A program made the position numbers and the translations under genes. A stretch of DNA of 64,000 nucleotides from assembly GCA_026075535.2 (NCBI GenBank), contig AP026543.1, positions 5,952,001 through 6,016,000 of the forward strand, read 5' to 3'. The notes beneath the pieces were generated by a model. It made no database searches. It had not been told where the DNA came from and saw only the letters and a program-made list of their open reading frames with translations. Of this stretch, positions 23,827 through 35,060 are shown one piece after another (position 1 is the first letter of the stretch; every line of letters begins with the position of its first letter). The DNA comes from Tricholoma matsutake. Taxonomy: Eukaryota; Basidiomycota; Agaricomycetes; Agaricales; Tricholomataceae.

Positions 23827-23848
23827 TGGGTGACTTCCCGTAAGGATC
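23827..23848 (+). repeat. Left terminal inverted repeat of MULE
   Basis: 22 bp starting TGGGTGACTTCC, identical in reverse complement to 33443-33464. It is preceded by the 9-bp target duplication 23818-23826. Confidence 0.85.
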
Positions 23849-25292
23849 GGCTCGATATTGATGTTTGTTGGGATGATATAATTAATTAGAAAATAAATTC
23901 CCAAAAAGGAAAAATACAAAAAGGGAAGGAAGAAGATTTTCTGTTTATTCCCTCACAGTCCCTGTGCATCTTGGCAATTAATTAGCTACCACATGTGTAA
24001 ACATGGATTTGGGCCTCTTGTATGCACCAGGATTTCCCTGAATTATTTTAGCTTTTCTAAGCCACACAATTGGAATAGTAAAGTGTAAATCAATCACACA
24101 ACATCTGGAGATGCATGAAATCCTATGGGAATTGGGTATCCCAAGAGCCATTTTAAGGATAATTAATTTCAAGAATTACAAACAAGTATTAGATGAATTA
24201 TGTAACAAGGAAGTTAAAAAAATGCAAAATATAAAAGTTGCAATAGGAGAATAAAGGCTGCATCAAAAGTCTTAGGACTTAGCAGATTGTAGAGAGCCTT
24301 CAGTAGATTATTTGAAAGAAAGAAAGAGATAAGCAATGGATGTACTAGTATTTGTGGTGGGACCTACTACCTAGATGCATAAAAATTCCAGAATGAAAGA
24401 GCAAGTATGGCGATTGATCATGACAGGAAAGGAAGCATGGTCAAGTTAATTAGAGTCCAAAAGAGATGATAGAAAATGAACCCACAACAGATATGATAGT
24501 CCGAAGATTTTGAAAATCAAAGTGGCTGTGCAAGTGAAAACATCGCGTCGCGTCGAGACACAAACATGTGTAGTAGCTCCAGAAATCTTGAGTGAGAATG
24601 TCCAAAGGTATTCAAGAGTTATAGTATGATGTTGTAAGGGTAGAAAGACAGCAAAGAGGTGACCCTGAGTTCAAGGCAGAACAAAGCCCAAGAATGAATG
24701 AACCATGGTCAAGAAAAGCTGAGAAGACCCCGTTGCATCAAGATAAACAAGATCAGTAACTGGCTCTGGGATTGAAGGATTTTAGGGGCATCTAATATGG
24801 AATATTGTACACTACAACTAACGAGGCCAAATGCGGACTCGAGCCCACAAACATCAATATCGAGCCGAAAAATCTAGAGATTTCAACCCCCTAAATGACC
24901 ATCAGCCGAGATGCCGAATCCAAATCAGGACGCGTTATATTACCGTTCCTGAAAATTGACCTTTGTGATTTACAAAGGCCTCAGGACGAGTACTATCAAC
25001 TTTAGTAATATTCTAGTCTGTTTTTACGTGCGGGGTCGATACCGTTGATCAACATTTCGGCTAAATCAACAAACATCACGTGCACTACAAACAAACACGA
25101 CACGGCTGTTAATTGACGCGTCACCGCTGCTACGACCTTGTCATATTAACATTATGGAACTGCTATAATCCAATACACTCATCTATTTAAGTTCTCGAAT
25201 ATATGGATTCATCTAACACTCTTTCAACCTCTCAACCTCGACCTCACAATGCTGTCTACAATACACCAGCTGGCTGCAATCTTGTTTGACAA

Positions 25293-25514
25293 ATGCTTTC
25301 AAGTTGTGTCCCACCCATTGAACCTCATGACTACCAATTGGATGGACTCTGTTTCTCTTTGGATGGATATGATGTAGTAGCAACTATGGCAACTGGGACA
25401 AGGAAAACAGGTTTTTTTATTTTTCTCATGCTTGTCATCCATGCAATATTGAGGGATCCCACTCTTGCACTTGGCAGCATATATTTTCCAGCAAATGCTG
25501 GCCAAATGGATTGA
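25293..25514 (+). pseudogene. Fragment of RecQ/DEAD-type helicase N-terminal motor domain
   Basis: About 70 residues resemble the start of a RecQ-like helicase: HDYQLDGLCFSLDGYDVV, then a Walker A-like ATMATGTRKTGFF (the usual second Gly or Ser of GSGKT is replaced by Arg) and MLVIHAILRDPTLALG. The reading stops soon after and no later helicase motifs follow. It lies opposite in strand to the surrounding transposon genes, so it looks like a captured or inserted fragment. Confidence 0.6.
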
Positions 25515-26107
25515 ATCTCGGTGTATGGAATTTTCATAGAGTACATGAGGTGCCCTTCTGCTGAACTGGATGAGATACAGCCATCAGGGTCCTGAAACCA
25601 AGCATCAATGATCATAGCAGGTGTGTATCGAGTCATGCCCTGTAAAAACGACGATGCAAACTTTGCATGTCGTTTGCTCCGGTGCCTCTTGCCACCATCA
25701 TCATCTTTCAGCCAGAATACATGATACAGAAATTCCCCAAGCACCCAGTTTGCATCTTCAATAGCCTCAAAGACATCTTCCAGTTTTTGCTGGTTATTTC
25801 GTCGAGCTGAGTATTTTGGTTTCTTTGATGTTGACATTGAGCCTGCCATAGTATTGAAGTGTTGGGGAAGTTCATTCTCTTTTTCATCTGCTCGCTTTCA
25901 TTTTCCCATCTGAGTGGGAGCATGACTTGGGAGACTCGGCGATGCAAAGGGAATCTGAGGAAAAGGTGTCTGAGAGCATATCAGGGGAGAGAAAGGTGCC
26001 GCTGATTGATAGCAGGATGAAAATGGAGATAAGGGAGTAGACACTTGGTTTCTGGGAGTTACTGGACATGCATTGGGTGTTGTCGATACTCTGAATTTGC
26101 TCTGCAT
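25505..26107 (-). pseudogene. TE-associated Pro/Ser-rich ORF, family of unknown function
   Basis: Two adjoining minus-strand ORFs. The first (26107-25898) is Ser/Pro-rich (TPLSPFSSCYQSAAPFSPL). The second starts at 25849 and has a denser block: EDVFEAIEDANWVLGEFLYHV, FWLKDDDGGKRHRSKRHAKF, SFLQGMTRYTPAMIIDAWFQ and MYSMKIPYTEIQSIWPAFAGK. It then runs into the reverse of the helicase fragment at about 25505, where similarity ends. I associate this pattern with a repetitive Agaricomycete family, from memory only; function unknown. Confidence 0.5.
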
Positions 26108-27103
26108 CGCTCACAGCTCAGCTGCTCATTACCTCATATGATGTCATGCTTACCAATAATCTCCTTTAAAGGAGATTTTTTACATTCACATGATTGAAAT
26201 CCTGATCAATGGTATCAAGGGCACACGTGAAATCAGACTATATATGAGTATCGTCCTCCTCCCCACCAAAAAAGATACAAATTTATAGTCTGACTATGGG
26301 AGACTAGTAATATTCAGTTATTCAGTTATTTGGGCTGGAGGTGCAAATAACTACCTAGACCAATGCAATGCCTCTTCCATCTCGAATAACTATCTTCCTG
26401 TTGTTGTGACCAAGTTGTGACCAGGACAGGACATTCCTGATTGGCTCTATCCCCACTGGGTTTTGCAGACCGAGAAAATTTCAGATTCAAAATACCCAAT
26501 ACATGTTGACGTGTCAAATGGTGATTGGTTGTTAGGAGTCATTTGTAAAACAAACAATCGTCATTCTTCTCACGCAATCAATGAATAAGCCATTCTGTGG
26601 GTCTATTTGTAACATTCAATGTTTTGGTTGCCTCCTGCATTCACAGGTCACAGTATCACAGTCACTCTTTTTCAGTCATCTGCCAGCACCATGCTCCAGT
26701 GACAAGCTCCCGGATGCGGCTGGAAGAGACTCCCAAGATGCTACTTGACACCAGTCTCCAGCAACGGCCTCTCACCAGCTAGCTGGGACACAAGGGGTGA
26801 ACTGTAGGAAACTAAAGTGCTGAGATCGGCGCTCTGCAGTTCACAAGGCTTTTAACCCTAATATTGGGGGCTATGATTGGCTCAGCCTTTGTCAGGACCT
26901 GGTCAAGTTAGGGAAAGTGCTAGTAGTTCTGGGGTAGGCAGGAGGCGGGCCCCCCACTGGCTGAAACACTTCATTCCCACACCACATGCATGTTCAATCA
27001 ACCGCCGAAGCTGAACTTACTCATTTACAAATGAGTAAGATGATTTTCAACCACAGTAAGCCTATTTGAAGTTGTACTTCTAGTCTTGTCCAAATCATCA
27101 CTA

Positions 27104-30100
27104 CTACTGGTAGGTAGGCAGGTAGATCTGCTCCAATTCAACAGCCAAGAGGTCCAGATCCATCATAGGCAGGTCATATCCAGGGTGCCAACCAGGAAAA
27201 TCGGTCATGTTCAAGCTGTGATCTTGTCCAGGGAACATGGGAGGGCCAAAACCATCTGCTTGTTGGATTGGAGGATCGTGAGGTGTCAAGGCTGGGGGTG
27301 GGATCATGGTGGAAAAGGGGTGCTGGATCTGTTGACGAGGTGGGGCATTGGAGGGGACTGTGGATGGGAGTGGAACAAGGTGCATGTCCAGCTGTGGCCC
27401 CGAACTGAGCTGTGCTGGCCCTCCATCGCAGTTTTGATTGACGTGCATTTGCACAATGCCTTCCCAATCAAGGTCACCAGGTGTGAACGAGGCTTTGGGA
27501 TCATATTCTCCGGCATGCAAGCTTGAACTGGTGGGGGCAGGGCTGGTGGCTAGTACGTTGCATGTCAGTAGTTAGTTGTGTCAAGCATCATAGTAACTCT
27601 CACACCCGGTGCCACTCCCAGCACAACATTCAGACCGTGAATTGGCGGTATCTTCACATCGTCAAACTTTGATGTGGATCGATTATGCTGTGGTGTTCGA
27701 CTGGCCTCTTTCTTCTGCTCTGTTAGGTCTTTCAGTTGTGCTCGCAGTTCCCTTTGAACCTGTGAGGCATTAGTGATACATTCTCAAACATCATCGATGT
27801 TGTCATCAAGGTCTTGGTGAGTTGCACATTGATGAGCATTCTTTGTTGGCAGGTAATCGAATGAGTCATTCGGTCAATCTGGCCATTGTGAGGATTACAA
27901 AAAATATATGTTTGTTTCGCTGCTGTAATTGATGCAGCTACTGAAGCATCAAGGGTTCTTGCCCTATCGGATGTTTCAGGATATTTAGCATATGTAGGTG
28001 GTTCTTGCCACACACTGTTGAATGGCCTCAAGTGGCCGGAGATTGATTTGTGTGCTCCAATTAGTCCCAGCATGTGCCGTTTCTACAAGGTTTGTGTGAT
28101 GAGGTGTTCTATCCCAAAAATTGTTGGGCATCCCTGAGAGGTATTTGTTGAAACCTGGTAGTAACCATGGATATCTGATCTTGTGGGCATACCAGTCTGC
28201 AGAGATATTTTGAGTGAGATCATGATTGCTAAAGTATCTTCTGACATGATGAACATACTTGTCAGCTTCTCACTTGGATGGTTTTTGCAGAAGGCATGCC
28301 ACGCAGCAATATCCTCAGGTGATGAGAGTGCCCGAAATTTGTTGAGATACTGAATGGTATTTCTGCCAAGCGCCCCGACCAGCTCATCGGTCCGTCTGTG
28401 TCATGGCAATTAAGATAAAGTCAACATAGTCAGGACATGGACTTGCCTTTCAAAGTGTACTGTGCAGAGCTTGATGAAAAACTGAACAAGAACATCGGGA
28501 TCAGTTTCATGGATTCCGCTTGTTGCTGGGTTATTCATGCACAATCGAACAACTGCATCTCCAAGACCTTGGACTTGGGCAGCCTCCATGTCAAGGAGAA
28601 TGGCAAGGAGGTGACCCGATTTATCAAAGACCTTGAATTTTACCTGTCGATGTGTCAATTTTTTGATGGAAGTGAAAAGAGCTTCGAAAGTGTAACCAAA
28701 TGCCTCATGGGTGGCAGAATTGCAGTATAGCCGTGCAATTGTAACACCTGATTTGAAAATCAGCAATCCATTGATAGGTCCACCTTGTCATTCAAGCTTG
28801 GAAAACACATCTGTGATCATTGTCGAAGCTCTATGAACCCATATGAACCTCTCCGAAGCTCTACGAAACCCTCCAAAGCCCTACAAAGCTCTACAAAGTC
28901 ACAAGAATGCTTCGAAATTCTTTGTATGCCTTTGGCCACCATAATACAATTCCCCCGACCTTCAGACAGCTCAGGATATACACTTGGAACATCGTTGATG
29001 AGTTCCGAACCAATTTCAAGCAATATCGCAGCAATATTGGCCTTCAAGCAAGCCCAATATTTCCTCAACTGACTTCAAAAATCATTGAACATCAAAAATT
29101 GACATCGGACACTATATTGCTATCCAAATAATCATCGCACACATGCCAGACATATCCCCTACCATTGTCAAACAATATCGCACCGATATCGGGCCATGAA
29201 CAAAGTCCGAAGAATCTTCGAAAATCTTTGAAAAACATCGAACCTCGAAAAACATTGTCGGACACAGTATTTCCTGTTCAAACGATCTTTGGATGCATGC
29301 TGGACACATGGGACACTATATCGAGTATATCAAACACATTTCGACTGCATGTGCATGCATACAATCTGCTCGAAGCAGTTTCCGATCTTTTATTCAATTT
29401 ATAACAAGGACAGTCCGGTTTTAGCTATTCTTTATTATTATTTCTTCATCATGTGTTATATTCACCCTTTCTAGGATCACTTTATTGTTCTGATATACTT
29501 ATATTGTCTTTTGCCTCGAGTTTTCCACATGTTTGCCTCATGTTCTCTAGCCTTTTTAGGTACTTTCTTTATTTTATATAAAAAGATGTACTAGATACAA
29601 AGAAAAACAAGAAAGTCATCATCTTCCTCCCAGATCACAGTGATTTGAGAGTACAGTTTAGTCTTATTCAGTCCGAAGTTTGGTGTTTTATGCTAAACTT
29701 CCTTGAAATTCCTTGAAATTCATTACACTATTTTCACTCTTGTTTCCCTTGATTCACCTTTGCTTTGCTTCTACTACTCATCTAGTCCCCCGATCTTGCA
29801 TCTGAATATATTTGTGCACTCGAAATTCCTCGAAACTTCTTCAAAAAATATTGCGACATCTCGAAAATCATCGCGACTCCTTGAAAATCATTGCAACGTC
29901 TCGAAAATCATCACAACTCCTCAAAACACATTCTTTTAGCTTTGAACTGCTTTGACAAGCAGTTGTTTTATGACTATTTGACGGTTGATCTGACAGGTGA
30001 TGTCTAGAGGGCCTCACATCCTTCCTCTGACTCGTGTTATACCATCCAAAGCCATTTTGTTTTGTTTGGGTTTCCGGGTTGAGCATCATCACCGTCGATT

Positions 30101-31875
30101 GAGATTATGATCCTCAACTCACGCTCATTCATTTTGGCATGCCAGATAACAAATTCGCACTCATCTAATTCACCGTTGACTTGCTTGAAGGTGTAGTCCC
30201 CAACAAGATATTGTGCTGTATGAATTAAAGCTGCAAGAGTTGGATTCATGGTCACAGCAAGCTTGATATCACCTTCCATATGAAGATGCCAGATGTACCG
30301 TTCATCGGGTGACAGTTTCTGGTCCTGTTCATACTGATCCACAATCCCTGTTCAACACATTCAGCTCATTAGTTGATTGTGGGTCTGAGTCCGTATTCAC
30401 CTTGCCATTGATATCTGGCGGCTACCTTCTCATCCTTTTTCTCTTGGATTTTCCCTTGAAGAAGCTTCTGATTTCGGAAGGCTTCATGCTTAGCACTCAA
30501 GGATGAACCAAGAAGTGCAAGAGCTGTGGAGGCTGGCCCATGGAAAGATTAGATGGATGTTATCCAAGTTGATTGATTTCCTTACTGTTGGGCCACAGAG
30601 GGTGCGAGTGGCGACCTTGAAAGATGACTACAACTTTAGGATTCTGGGGATCTTTTGATGTGTAGACAATCTTCTTCACTGGGCACTCAAAATGAACCAA
30701 TCGACCAGATACTGAATGTCCCTGGCAAAAATGAATGTGTTCTGTCCAGACTCAGATGTCAACACAAGAATGGTGTTATCAAATGAACCAACCCAGATTA
30801 CTGACTACAGTGTTTTTGTTTTCCATGCCGAGGATGAAGAAACGTAGAGCAGCTCCTCTCATATACAACGAGATCAGGCGACATGACAGGCTGGCCATTT
30901 ATCAGCTGGAACAAGATGCCCTCATCAACCGCCGATGGGATTGGCACATAAATATGTTCCCATTATCCTCCCATTGTCCACTTGCTGCAGCCCACAAAAT
31001 ATGCCTTACCCTCTTTGGATGGGGGCTGTGCTCAAGATGTCAGTTTGGGGCATGGGTTCAAGGGATCACACACATTTCAGAGAGGCTTTAAGATGGCTAA
31101 ACCATCACATTGCTTCTTGCATCTCAGCGTAAGGATTAATTGATAGAATCTGATACAGACACAGTCATGATTGAACACACTACTGAGAATTCGGCGCATA
31201 CACATCAGTGATCCCAAGCACAGTATCTCCATTAGCCTGGTTTTGTGCCTGCTCTGCTTCAAATATATCTGCCATCTTGCTCAAGTCACCACTATCAATC
31301 TGCTCATACCCATCAAGGAATCTAGTACTAAACATCTCACAACGAAGGGCTCCATTGCACTCATGCATGGAACGGCGAGCTGGGAGATTGTCAAGAAGTG
31401 TGAGCTTTACATCGTGAGAGGTACTGCCATTTGTGCCCCTTCCCCACGAATCTTGATCCTGCATTCAAGTTGATGTTCAGTTATTAGTTGCAATTGACAA
31501 ACAACCATGTACCTCCACTTTCAGGAATGAGTCGAGCCCCCTTGGCTTTCTTGTGACTGTAACTCCATCGTTCCAACCTGAAACCCTCGCATCATCCCCA
31601 AAATCAAGAACATATGCAGTGTCCACCTCAGGAACAGGCCAGCAGTGAGGGACCGCATCAAGAAGTTTGACAGCATCTACCTTGGTCTTCCTGGTGACAA
31701 TGTATCGTCCCTCCCGATCCTTTGGAAACCCATCAGAGGCTGTTTTTGCACCTCCTGTGGACTGAAACTTGGATTTGAGAACCAATTTGGTCTTGTTGTC
31801 AGGGGAATCAATGATGTCGATGATTTCCGAGTCTGGGTTCGATGTGTGCCACTTTGTGGGCTGCTTGTGAGACAT
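27104..31875 (-). CDS. Transposase-like gene of the MULE (multi-exon, possibly decayed)
   Basis: Reading from 31875: a basic N-terminal block (VTRKTKVDAVKLLDAVPHCW); a Cys/His block (31464-31180: DQDSWGRG, CNGALRCEMFSTRFLDGYEQ); a block at about 30580-30725 with HFECPVKKIVYTSKDP and GRHSHPLWP; 30342-30121 with LAALIHTAQYLVGDYTFKQV; then VTIARLYCNSATHEAFGYTF, KFKVFDKSGHLLAILLDMEA and FIKLCTVHFERQ (28745-28410); then AAWHAFCKNHPSEK and a C-terminal part with NLVE-like and PLxAI-like remnants. Acidic residues in GDYTF and LLDMEA could be parts of a DDE site, but I cannot assign them firmly. The gap 28749-30120 is flanked by a GTGAGT donor and a TTCAAATCAG acceptor and rejoins in frame (MNER to VTIAR), so it behaves as an oversized intron. 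One join near 28395 seems out of frame. Confidence 0.55.
28749..30120 (-). other. 1.37-kb intron (or insertion in an intron) of the transposase gene
   Basis: Splice signals at both ends and in-frame flanking exons support an intron, but its length is about twenty times that of other introns here. It is full of short CTCGAAAATCATC / TCGAAG-type repeats and has no coding content, so a repetitive sequence has probably landed in an ordinary intron. Confidence 0.5.
29850..29935 (+). repeat. Short imperfect tandem repeat
   Basis: Four imperfect units of about 17 bp around TCGAAAATCATCGCGAC / CTTGAAAATCATTGCAAC lie head to tail inside the oversized intron. Confidence 0.5.
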
Positions 31876-33442
31876 TTTGGGCTTCCTGTTGCTTTGGACG
31901 ATGCTCTCGGGCTCACTATCATCTGAGATGACAATGACTTTGCATGCGCATTTACAATGTGCATTTGATGGCTGGTTCGGAAATGTTTCAATATGTGTAC
32001 ATCTGGGTCAAACAGTAGGTAAGTGAACCTCCGCATTGGGTTCTATTTTAACTGCAGGCATCAACAGTGAGATCCTGCTAAAAATGAAGAAAGTTAGTGA
32101 AATTTGCAGTGCCAGCATTGCTGTGATCCTCACCTGGGCTTGCTAATGGACTGCCCGATGGAGTTATGGAGAAAGAGCTCATATTGTAAGAGATTGACCC
32201 ATTTTCCTGCGTTCTTTAGGCCCAAAAATGGATGTTCTACAAGCTCAGTCGGCATGCCTGTTCCAACCATGATGCCATGAGCTTCAAATTTGGCAACTGA
32301 GGATGTCATGCACTCACCTAGCCATTCCTCTTTGTAGATCTTCAACTGCTTCTCTGTCGTGTTGTCCAAACTTTTTTGCACCCAATTGGGAACCATTTTA
32401 AGAAGCTAGCAAGGCAGTTGAGAGGCAAAAAGGCAGAAAGCGAGGGGAAAATTTGACGACACTCACTGTAGCTTTTCATGGTATTGGATGGTCAGGGACG
32501 GTGGGCGACTTGACCTAAAATGGTATATTTCAAGCAAGGGGAAAATTTGACGATGCTCGCTGTAGCTTTTCATGGTATTGGATGGTCAGGGACAGTGAGC
32601 GACTTGACCTAAAATGGTATGGTTCACATCAACACATATCTAGAACTCATAAACTCACATTTCCTCAGCAAGATGCATGACATCTGGGAAAAATAGTTAA
32701 TGGTTATGAAAAATAGTCATTCACAACAAAATAGTCATTTGGATGATCGGACCAAATAACCTAATAACTTAATAGTACTAAAGTTGTTGTACCTCCCTCA
32801 GGACCCCTCTGTAGTTCATTCCAGACAGTTTTTGTGCAATGGAATGATGGGATCTCCCTGTTTGGTGCTCCGAATCCTTATTTTAGGTAGAGTTCCATAA
32901 CATTGGGTCATTAGTCCTCCCTTCATACATTTCCCCATACAATCACTACAGTCGCTCTTTATTGCATTCTTTGTCACTCAATGGAGAACCAACCAGAAGA
33001 TAACTCAGGCTCAAAAATGCCTGGAACTCCTCTGAGAGAACATGGGGCACGGTTGTTTCTCACAGCATATAGGACTTGCCAAGGAGTTCTGATGCGTGGA
33101 TTTGGCAATAAGTCTTGTCAACGGAGGTACAATTGATTAACATTACAGCAACACACCCAAGTTGCATGAGCCTCAACGATGCCAAGAAGGATAATGACTA
33201 AGTATAGGCTAGTGGCTTCATCATCAATGACATTGAGATGGTTCAGATTTTCTATGAAGAGGGACTCATAGCTTGAGGACATTGTCATGCAACTTGCATA
33301 GCAGAGATCTTACTTAGGATCTGACCCAAATCTACCAATATGATGGCAGAAATGGCTTACGGGTTAGGAAAATCTAGAAAATGTAAAATTCAAATTATTT
33401 TCAACTCTGGAGTGCACTGTTTCAAGTTCCTAAATATTTCTA

Positions 33443-33464
33443 GATCCTTACGGGAAGTCACCCA
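33443..33464 (-). repeat. Right terminal inverted repeat of MULE
   Basis: Reverse complement of the left repeat, followed by the 9-bp duplication 33465-33473, which has one mismatch to the left one. Confidence 0.85.
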
Positions 33465-33570
33465 GTGTGTCAGCTTTCCAGGAACATTGTTCGCAACAGC
33501 GCATTGTACTTATTTTCACCACAATTTACTAATTACTAAATTACACCACATTGACTACAAAATTATACTG

Positions 33571-33840
33571 ATGGCATTGTAAGCATAGCTTACATCACAT
33601 GACTATTATGACATATTTGGATACTTACATATTGCCCCCTTCCTATTGCCTCGCTACTCACTGGCTTCACCTGACCACCACCTCGTATCATGATAAGATA
33701 GCTCTAGACTCTCAGAATACCACACTGTGTCTTGTTACATCTTGTGTGATCAGAAGTGAGTGCTAATATAACATTATCTCTCTGCCCTCCCTCTTTCCAG
33801 TGCTTGTCTGTCTCCCTATAGGAGACAGGCTCACAGGCAT
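33571..33840 (+). repeat. Direct repeat copy 1 (LTR-like remnant)
   Basis: Shares a collinear series with 34070-34310: AAGCATAGCTTACATCA, then CTCTCAGAATACCACACTGT, GTCTTGTTACATC, GAAGTGAGTGCTAATAT, CCAGTGCTTGTC and GGAGACAGG. Divergence is high. It could be the LTR of the gag fragment at 34495, but no ends could be set. Confidence 0.45.
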
Positions 33841-34069
33841 ACATGGTTCAAAAGATAGGCTTCATTGCTTCCAGAAAATCTAATTATCTCAATGAAAGGT
33901 GAGGATGATGCAATGACAAGCCCATGTCAAAAAGTACCTAGTCTTTCACCATGTCATGCAAAAGTAATGCCTTTGATGGCAGAATTCTGTGATCCGATGT
34001 TGGCATCTGACAAGCTGAAGTATGTTTTCGTAAAAACATTTGTTGATTGAGTTTGCCCAAAATAGCACA

Positions 34070-34310
34070 CTTGTGTAAGCATGGCTTACATCATCAATGT
34101 TGGTGACTTGTTTGTTATAGAAAAAAACCTGCCTTCCTTCCTTATCTTTTACCATCCCATCTACAACTAGTTAACTACCTTACTTGCTCTCAAGAATATT
34201 ACGCTGTGTCTTGTCACCTCGAGTGATTGAAGTGAGTCATAATATTCCACCTTTTCCCTTTTCTAGTGTTTCTTGTCTTCCATTTGAGGACAGGTTTCCA
34301 CTTTTTTTTT
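34070..34310 (+). repeat. Direct repeat copy 2 (LTR-like remnant)
   Basis: Partner of 33571-33840: AAGCATGGCTTACATCATC, CTCTCAAGAATATTACGCTG, GTCTTGTCACCTCGAGTGA, GAAGTGAGTCATAATAT, CTAGTGTTTCTTGTC and GAGGACAGG. The gag fragment follows 185 bp later. Confidence 0.45.
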
Positions 34311-34494
34311 CACTTCAAACACAGCATTGTTGATTGGATCTCACTTTGCTATCATTTACTTAGATGAGTGACTTTGACTTTGACACAAACTGTCTTGACT
34401 GCCTTCTGTTCTGAGCTCCCTCACAACTCGAAGTAAGGCACAGCTTGCTACTGCCCCTTTGACTGCTCTGAGCTCCCACACAACTTGAAGTAAG

Positions 34495-35060
34495 GTGCAG
34501 CTTATAACTGCCCCTCCCACTGCTTTGACTGTTGGTTCAGCTGTCACTTTTTGTACTTGCAGTGAATCTCAGTCACCTGCTCTCCCTGTCCCACAAGCGG
34601 ACACTGCCATGTTGCATGCCCATCACTGCAGATTGTCATCTTTGTCATCTACTTCTGGAGAATATTTGCATGCTTATAGCCACCTCCATGCCATGTCCAA
34701 CTTGGGTACTGCTACTCTCATACTGAACAATGGAAAATGGCCTACCATCACTGCAGGAACAATGATGCCCAAACTGCTTCATCGCTTTGAGCATTTCGCA
34801 TGTGGATACCTCGCAAACAGGGAAAACCTAAGTGGCAAAGATTATGTCACCCAAATTGCATATGCCTTTGAGGATCCTCTTTTTAGTGATTGGTTTCAAA
34901 CTTCTCAGGAGTACTATGAATCTTTGTCTTTTGCGGAATTCATGTCCAAAGTCAGAGCACACTGGCTCACCCCGGGTTGGGAGAAGGAGTTGGGATGAAA
35001 GGTCCAAAACTTGAAACAAGGTACAACACCTTTTCATGATTTCTCGACTGCCATCCGATG
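34495..35060 (+). pseudogene. Retrotransposon gag fragment
   Basis: The ORF 34495-34998 carries a capsid-like stretch (NNGKWPTITAGTMMPKLLHR, FEHFACGYLANRENLSGK, YVTQIAYAFEDPLFSDWF, EFMSKVRAHWLTPGWEKEL) followed, after a TGA, by QNLKQGTTPFHDFSTAIRC in the same frame. The LKQG..PF.DF pattern is common in Ty3/gypsy gag proteins of mushrooms. The reading ends where the hAT-like element inserts at 35061, and no continuation was found on the far side. Confidence 0.55.

Larger units (their letters stand above)
23827..33464. mobile_element. Mutator-like DNA transposon (MULE), 9.64 kb
   Basis: The ends carry a perfect 22-bp inverted repeat: 23827-23848 (TGGGTGACTTCC...) and 33443-33464 (its reverse complement). 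Flanking it are GTGTGACAG (23818-23826) and GTGTGTCAG (33465-33473), a 9-bp target duplication with one mismatch, the length typical of Mutator elements. Inside, on the minus strand, is a multi-exon transposase-like gene; other parts are a helicase fragment and a proline-rich ORF. The stretches 23849-25200, 26120-27080 and 32400-33442 hold no recognisable gene. The 32453-32620 part contains a direct duplication of about 95 bp (TGACGACACTCACTGTAGC / TGACGATGCTCGCTGTAGC). Confidence 0.8.

Noticed and set aside
28437..28730. Plus-strand 97-codon ORF
   Set aside because: Antisense of the transposase-like exon 28410-28766, which has the recognisable motifs.
23827..33464. CACTA-type (EnSpm) assignment because of CACT/CAGT next to GGGTG
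   Set aside because: The two ends differ there (CAGTGGG versus CACTGGG), while taking TGGGTGAC as the terminus gives a 9-bp duplication that fits Mutator-like elements.
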